Shown in pieces: positions 5,915 to 9,454 of a stretch of DNA of 9,454 bases (position 1 is its first letter; every line of letters begins with the position of its first letter). The stretch comes from Enterococcus_E cecorum_B. GTDB lineage: Bacteria > Bacillota > Bacilli > Lactobacillales > Enterococcaceae. Both the position numbers and the translations under genes were made by a program. Where the stretch lies: positions 1-9,454 of the forward strand of contig CAMMST010000069.1 in NCBI GenBank assembly GCA_946499615.1, in the 5' to 3' direction. The notes beneath the pieces are model-generated. The model saw nothing but the letters and a program-made list of their open reading frames with translations. It was not told where the DNA came from and did no database searches.

Positions 5915-7735
5915 TTAGCATATACTCTTTTTCAAAATCAATTTTCCTAAAAGTAAAGTAGTCCCAATTCCAATGGAAAGCAAAACCAACGGCCAACCAA
6001 AACGCAGTTGGGGCCGCACCATAGTATCCACTACTTCCCCTGAAGAATGATCCTTATCTTTGGTTGTAACTGGATCCACAGGGACAATTTCCGCTAATTC
6101 GGACGCTTGATTCGCTTTAAATTTACTTTGTGGAACGGATGTCAATAAGTTTGCCGCCTTTTCCTTAGCTACAAGAAGTTGGCGATTCATTTCATCTAAC
6201 TGTTGTTTCTCATTTTCCGAAATCGTGTCTTGTTTAACAAGTTGATCGCGATAGTCCTGTGCTTTTTGTCGTAATTCCTTGGCCGTATCAATAGCTGCTA
6301 AAACTGCCGTCACATCAAATCCAGTTACCTCTGAAGGGAATACAATTTCAGCAAAAAGTTTCTGTAATTGCTGTTTAGCCAGACTATCTGGTAACGCAAG
6401 AATCGATTCTTGTATACGCTGAGCACTTTCTTGTAATTTCACCAATGAAACATTCAACTTTTCGGCCGCTTCATGAGTGATCAATTCTTCATCACTAACT
6501 GATTGTTTCTCTTTTAACCAGTCATCCACTTGGAGTTGAAGCTCTACGATTTGATTTCTTAGCAGCTGTAAATCATAACTTTCCACTGCCGGAGGAATAG
6601 GATGCATCTTGAAAGCATAAGTCATTCTGCTATAAACAACATTATCTTTAGGAAACTCACTAAGAGTTGCTTCTAATTTCTTTTTCTGTTCATTCGCCAA
6701 TTGAATATCTTGTTCAACTTCTAAAATTTCTTGCTTGTCCACAATTCCGTCTTTATTCTTGTCTGCCAATTGATTGGAAATTGCTACATTATCCACTGCT
6801 GTTAAATACTGATTATACACTTGATACAAGGCAGACGAATGAAGGTTTACTTGGATAATCTCTTTAATTAAATCATCTGTTGGGTAATCCATAATTAACG
6901 TCCCTACATTGTAAAACGGTGGGTTGGCCCCTTTTAGTATCAACGCAACATTCGGATTCATTTCCTGTGCAAGTTTATAAGGAGTACTAGCACGATAAGT
7001 ATGTGAAAGATAATTAAGTGTTAACCGCGCCTCGTTCGTGTCTGCTTCAGCAATCTGTGCGGTCACATCTATCAATTTTTGACTGGTTGAAACATTATCA
7101 TAATGATCTTGAATGGCCAGCGTTGGATAGTGATAAGCCGCAATACTTTCTAACATACCCCCTAGAAAATCATCTAAAATCAATACTTTGCCGCGAACAT
7201 CCTTTACAGTAGGCGCAATACCGGATAAATTTTGATAACATTTATCTGCCAATCCTGAATAAGCAATGGATTGCATGACCATCCCTTGTAATTGCAGATA
7301 TTCTTCATATGTTTTGGGGGCGTCATTTTCTTTTTTTATACGTATCAAAACAAACTCACCGGGATTCTGATCTAAAAATTGCGAAACCTCACGAAAATGC
7401 TCCGTCAAGGTTTTGCCATTTCCAACATTAAATTTTCCATGATACATATACAGTTCTTCCCCTGACTTATCCACCCGAAAATCTAAATATCGAATCCCAC
7501 GGTTTAATTGCTGGGTAATCGTATTATCTTGCGTCCTTACCCATGAAAAAGTTCCAGTATAAGCAGCACTATCATGGGTTCCAGGCATAGAAACAATCGA
7601 TACAGGCTTAGTGTCTTCTAACAAATTCGTTTGCCAGCGCCGTGTATCGATGGTTTCAGCATATACCCCTTGATTTATGAACAGAACACCCAACATAAAT
7701 CCCATCAACAAAACAATGATCCTTTTGAACTTCAC
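5915..7735 (-). CDS. Secreted, membrane-anchored phosphatidylinositol-specific phospholipase C
   Basis: This 606-residue PI-PLC X-domain protein should cleave phosphatidylinositol-type lipids outside the cell by acid/base catalysis through a cyclic phosphate. A signal peptide covers residues 1-26 (cut after GVYA). Catalytic residues match the B. cereus enzyme: His54-Asp55 in MPGTHDS, Arg87 in RYLDFRVD, and the second histidine His99 in YMYHGK. The catalytic domain ends near LIMDYPTDDLI (about 290). A single EF-hand-like loop lies at 325-336 (DKNKDGIVDKQE). About 200 residues of charged, leucine-spaced helix follow, probably coiled coil. The protein ends with one membrane segment (about 580-600) and KKSIC, without any LPxTG, so it is probably membrane-anchored. 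The start is GTG at 7735, with GAGGG six bases upstream; the nearby ATG at about 7748 is out of frame. The family is known in bacterial pathogens; a role here is inference. Confidence 0.9.
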   Translation of the reverse strand: MKFKRIIVLLMGFMLGVLFINQGVYAETIDTRRWQTNLLEDTKPVSIVSMPGTHDSAAYTGTFSWVRTQDNTITQQLNRGIRYLDFRVDKSGEELYMYHGKFNVGNGKTLTEHFREVSQFLDQNPGEFVLIRIKKENDAPKTYEEYLQLQGMVMQSIAYSGLADKCYQNLSGIAPTVKDVRGKVLILDDFLGGMLESIAAYHYPTLAIQDHYDNVSTSQKLIDVTAQIAEADTNEARLTLNYLSHTYRASTPYKLAQEMNPNVALILKGANPPFYNVGTLIMDYPTDDLIKEIIQVNLHSSALYQVYNQYLTAVDNVAISNQLADKNKDGIVDKQEILEVEQDIQLANEQKKKLEATLSEFPKDNVVYSRMTYAFKMHPIPPAVESYDLQLLRNQIVELQLQVDDWLKEKQSVSDEELITHEAAEKLNVSLVKLQESAQRIQESILALPDSLAKQQLQKLFAEIVFPSEVTGFDVTAVLAAIDTAKELRQKAQDYRDQLVKQDTISENEKQQLDEMNRQLLVAKEKAANLLTSVPQSKFKANQASELAEIVPVDPVTTKDKDHSSGEVVDTMVRPQLRFGWPLVLLSIGIGTTLLLGKLILKKSIC

Positions 7736-7818
7736 TCTTTTCCCTCATTTCATTAACTGAATAAACAAAATACTTTCCACAGCATTACATGATAACTAAT
7801 CTCCCTCTCATCCGACAT

Positions 7819-7846
7819 ATTATAACATATTTTCAATCACATACAA
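7819..7846 (-). promoter_or_regulatory. Promoter for the phospholipase C gene
   Basis: On the minus strand TTGTAT (7841-7846), a 16-base spacer and a perfect TATAAT (7819-7824) form a reasonable sigma-70 promoter. It lies about 85 bases upstream of the GTG start, giving a leader of roughly 75 bases. Confidence 0.55.
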
Positions 7847-8081
7847 ATCAAAACAACTGTTCATTCTTAATTTTCTATTTTTAACAAAAACATATTCACA
7901 GGATATTCCAATAGCCTACCACCTTTCAGATTTTACAACGCATCCTTGTTCATTTCTAGTAATTGCAGTTTAGTTAACGAACATCGTTTTTATAACATAG
8001 TTTACAAATATTTATCAGTAATCACGACTGCCAGTCAAAACAGTCACCATTTCCATCTGCAAATAACCCTCACACATAAGC
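7847..8081. other. AT-rich intergenic stretch, no gene seen
   Basis: This stretch lies between the phospholipase C promoter and the terminator of the repeat protein. It contains only very short frames on either strand and small palindromes such as GACTGCCAGTC near 8027. One 14-codon minus-strand frame near 7875-7920 (TTG start after AAAGGTGG) is too short to call. Confidence 0.5.
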
Positions 8082-8122
8082 AAAAATCTATTCGAGCCTC
8101 TTATGACCCGAATAGATTTTTT
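8082..8122 (-). terminator. Terminator of the serine-rich repeat protein gene
   Basis: A 13-pair perfect stem (AAAAATCTATTCG with CGAATAGATTTTT) with a short loop lies about 10 bases past the stop codon. A and T tracts flank both sides, so it may work in both directions. Confidence 0.85.
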
Positions 8123-8132
8123 ACACTAAGAT

Positions 8133-9454
8133 TTATTTTTTGCTACGATTTTTTCTACGTTTGAATAAAGCAAGCAGACCACCTAATCCTAACAATCCAG
8201 CCCCAAGAGCGTTCGCATTCTCATTTTGATTTTCTGTACCTGTTTGAGGCAGATGTTTATTTCCTGTCTGAGCTAAACGATTCTGACCTGTTTGAGGTAA
8301 ATGTTGAGGCTTGGTGCCTAGATTCATCATCTTGTTATCTTGATGATTAGAATGACTTGGCGACGACGAATTGCTTGGACTTGTTGACGCTGACTCTGAC
8401 GCGCTGATGCTTGCGGATTCACTCGCACTAGCTGATGCTGACTCGCTCAAGCTGATTGAAATGGATCCCGCAATACTTCTTGACGTTGATTCACTCAAGC
8501 TAAGTGATTCTGATTCTGACGCACTTGTGCTTGCCGATTCACTCGCACTCGTTGACGCTGACTCGCTTCTTGATATTGAAGTCGATGCATTCTCTGTTGT
8601 CGACTCGCTTGTTGAAGCTGATGTCGTTGTACTTCCTGAAGCAGAAAGTGAAGCTGATTCAGATGCGCTGATGCTTGCGGATTTGCTTGCACTTATCGAT
8701 GCTGATTCGCTCAAGCTGATTGAAATTGAACCTGCAATACTTCTTGACGTCGACTCACTCAAGCTAAGTGATTCTGATTCAGATGCTGACGTACTTGCTG
8801 ATTCACTCGCACTAGCTGATGCTGACTCACTTCTTGAAATTGAAGTCGATGCATTCTCTGTTGTCGACTCGCTTGCTGAAGCTGATGTCGTTGTGCTTGC
8901 TGAAGCAGAAAGTGAAGCTGATTCAGACGCTGATGTGCTTGCTGATTCACTTGCTCTTGTTGAAGCAGATTCAGACGCTGATGTACTTGCTGATTCGCTT
9001 GCACTTGTCGACGCTGACTCGCTGCTTGAGATTGAAGTCGATGCATTCTCTGTTGTCGACTCGCTTGCTGAAGCTGATGTCGTTGTGCTTCCTGACTCAC
9101 TTGCACTTGTTGACGCTGATTCTGACGCACTTGTGCTTGCCGATTCGCTGGCACTTGTCGATGCTGATTCTGATGCACTTGTGCTTGCCGATTCACTTGC
9201 ACTTGTCGATGCTGACTCGCTCAAGCTGATTGAAATCGAACCTGCAATACTTCTTGATGTCGACTCACTCAAGCTAAGTGATTCTGATTCAGATGCTGAC
9301 GTACTTGCTGATTCACTTGCACTTGTTGACGCTGATTCAGATGCGCTGGTGCTTGCTGATTCACTTGCGCTTGTTGACGCTGATTCAGACGCTGAAGTAC
9401 TTGCTGACTCGCTTGCACTTGTTGACGCTGATTCAGATGCTGAAGTACTTGCTG
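8133..9454 (-). CDS. Serine-rich repeat, sortase-anchored surface protein (C-terminal part, N-terminus outside the window)
   Basis: The frame is open from the right edge to the TAA at 8133-8135, giving at least 440 C-terminal residues. Most is a low-complexity Ser/Ala/Glu/Thr region built on SASESAST units, typical of serine-rich repeat adhesins. In that family the repeats are a heavily glycosylated stalk projecting an N-terminal binding domain, often exported by an accessory Sec system; neither the N-terminus nor such genes are in this window. Longer punctuating blocks recur (SRSIAGSISISLSES and TTENASTSIS, three copies each in view). The end carries three tandem sortase-type motifs LPQTG, LAQTG, LPQTG, then a glycine/leucine-rich membrane segment and a KRRKNRSKK tail. 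A TTG at 9272 is not a real start because the repeats continue upstream in frame. Repeat number may vary or be misassembled. Confidence 0.92.
   Translation of the reverse strand, partial: ASTSASESASTSASESASTSASESASTSASESASTSASESASTSASESASTSASESESLSLSESTSRSIAGSISISLSESASTSASESASTSASESASTSASESASTSASESASTSASESGSTTTSASASESTTENASTSISSSESASTSASESASTSASESASTRASESASTSASESASLSASASTTTSASASESTTENASTSISRSESASASASESASTSASESESLSLSESTSRSIAGSISISLSESASISASKSASISASESASLSASGSTTTSASTSESTTENASTSISRSESASTSASESASTSASESESLSLSESTSRSIAGSISISLSESASASASESASISASESASTSPSNSSSPSHSNHQDNKMMNLGTKPQHLPQTGQNRLAQTGNKHLPQTGTENQNENANALGAGLLGLGGLLALFKRRKNRSKK
8238..8303 (-). repeat. Three 24-bp tandem units encoding sortase motifs
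   Basis: Codons for LPQTG (8286-8300), LAQTG (8262-8276) and LPQTG (8238-8252) start exactly 24 bases apart, so an eight-residue unit (LPQTGQNR, LAQTGNKH, LPQTGTEN) is repeated three times in frame. Only the last is next to the membrane segment at the usual distance. Confidence 0.9.
8446..9454. repeat. Long and short coding repeats of the serine-rich region
   Basis: At DNA level, blocks encoding SRSIAGSISISLSES begin near 8446, 8710 and 9220. Blocks encoding TTENASTSIS begin near 8581, 8845 and 9037. The first interval is 264 bases for both series (8446 to 8710, 8581 to 8845), showing an 88-residue superrepeat; the later intervals differ (510 and 192 bases), showing block gain or loss. Between them run short SASESAST units of 18-24 bases. 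Confidence 0.85.

Noticed and set aside
7875..7920. Minus-strand 14-codon peptide with AAAGGTGG and a TTG start upstream of the phospholipase C promoter
   Set aside because: Too short, rare start codon, no downstream coupling; likely chance.
7946..8164. Plus-strand 72-codon frame between the phospholipase C and repeat protein genes
   Set aside because: No ribosome binding site, runs through the terminator and into the 3' end of the opposite gene, and shows no recognisable motif.
8759..9229. Long alternative frames on both strands across the serine-rich repeats (Gln/Arg-rich and Leu/His-rich proteins)
   Set aside because: They are shifted or antisense readings of the repetitive codons; the real frame is open to the window edge and ends in a proper wall-anchor signal.
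8446..9454. CRISPR-like array of short repeats
   Set aside because: Repeat units are multiples of three bases, vary continuously, have no unique spacers and encode SASESAST.

Overview
The window looks like a low-GC Gram-positive chromosome, most likely a lactic-acid bacterium (order Lactobacillales; an Enterococcaceae or Carnobacteriaceae type is plausible but not proven). The reasons are the AT-rich intergenic DNA, strong GGAGG-type ribosome binding sites, T-run terminators, the udk/rsuA/yjjG-type housekeeping genes, LPxTG-type wall anchors and a serine-rich repeat surface protein. No gene here fixes the species.

Layout. At 1-283 (minus) lies the 5' part of an IS200/IS605-family tnpA, cut by the window edge, with its promoter and a bulged left-end hairpin at about 390-428. 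The element abuts the stop codon of a complete UPF0178 (YqxD/YaiI) gene at 440-877 (minus). Between this gene and udk lie about 540 bp (878-1418) without a convincing gene but full of secondary structure: a 119-bp interrupted palindrome, a cluster of nested hairpins ending in a minus-strand terminator, and an AT-rich palindrome. Uridine kinase (udk, plus, 1419-2048) ends in a terminator that overlaps its stop codon and faces a separate terminator of the opposite operon. That operon (minus) is a 16S rRNA pseudouridine synthase (RsuA family) followed by a YjjG/YfnB-type HAD nucleotidase, overlapping by one base (TAATG).

From about 3600 to the end, everything on the minus strand is cell-surface biology. 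There is a secreted class-3 lipase with calcium-type DxDxDG repeats and an IPDTG wall anchor (3700-5739), then a secreted phosphatidylinositol-specific phospholipase C with one EF-hand-like loop and a C-terminal membrane anchor (5915-7735). Last is the C-terminal 440 codons of a Ser/Ala/Glu/Thr repeat adhesin-like protein, which ends in three tandem sortase-type motifs spaced exactly eight residues apart (8133 to beyond 9454). Each of the three is followed by its own perfect-stem terminator and the first two have their own upstream regions, so they look like separate transcription units rather than one operon.

Functionally, the left half is housekeeping (pyrimidine salvage, ribosome modification, nucleotide clean-up) disturbed by a small transposon and palindromic DNA. 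The right half is an accessory surface cluster pairing two lipid-hydrolysing exoenzymes with a large repeat protein. The most unusual items are the triple sorting signal, the paired lipolytic enzymes with different anchoring, and the structured, relatively GC-rich intergenic region at 890-1360. No complete new defence or mobile system can be demonstrated here.
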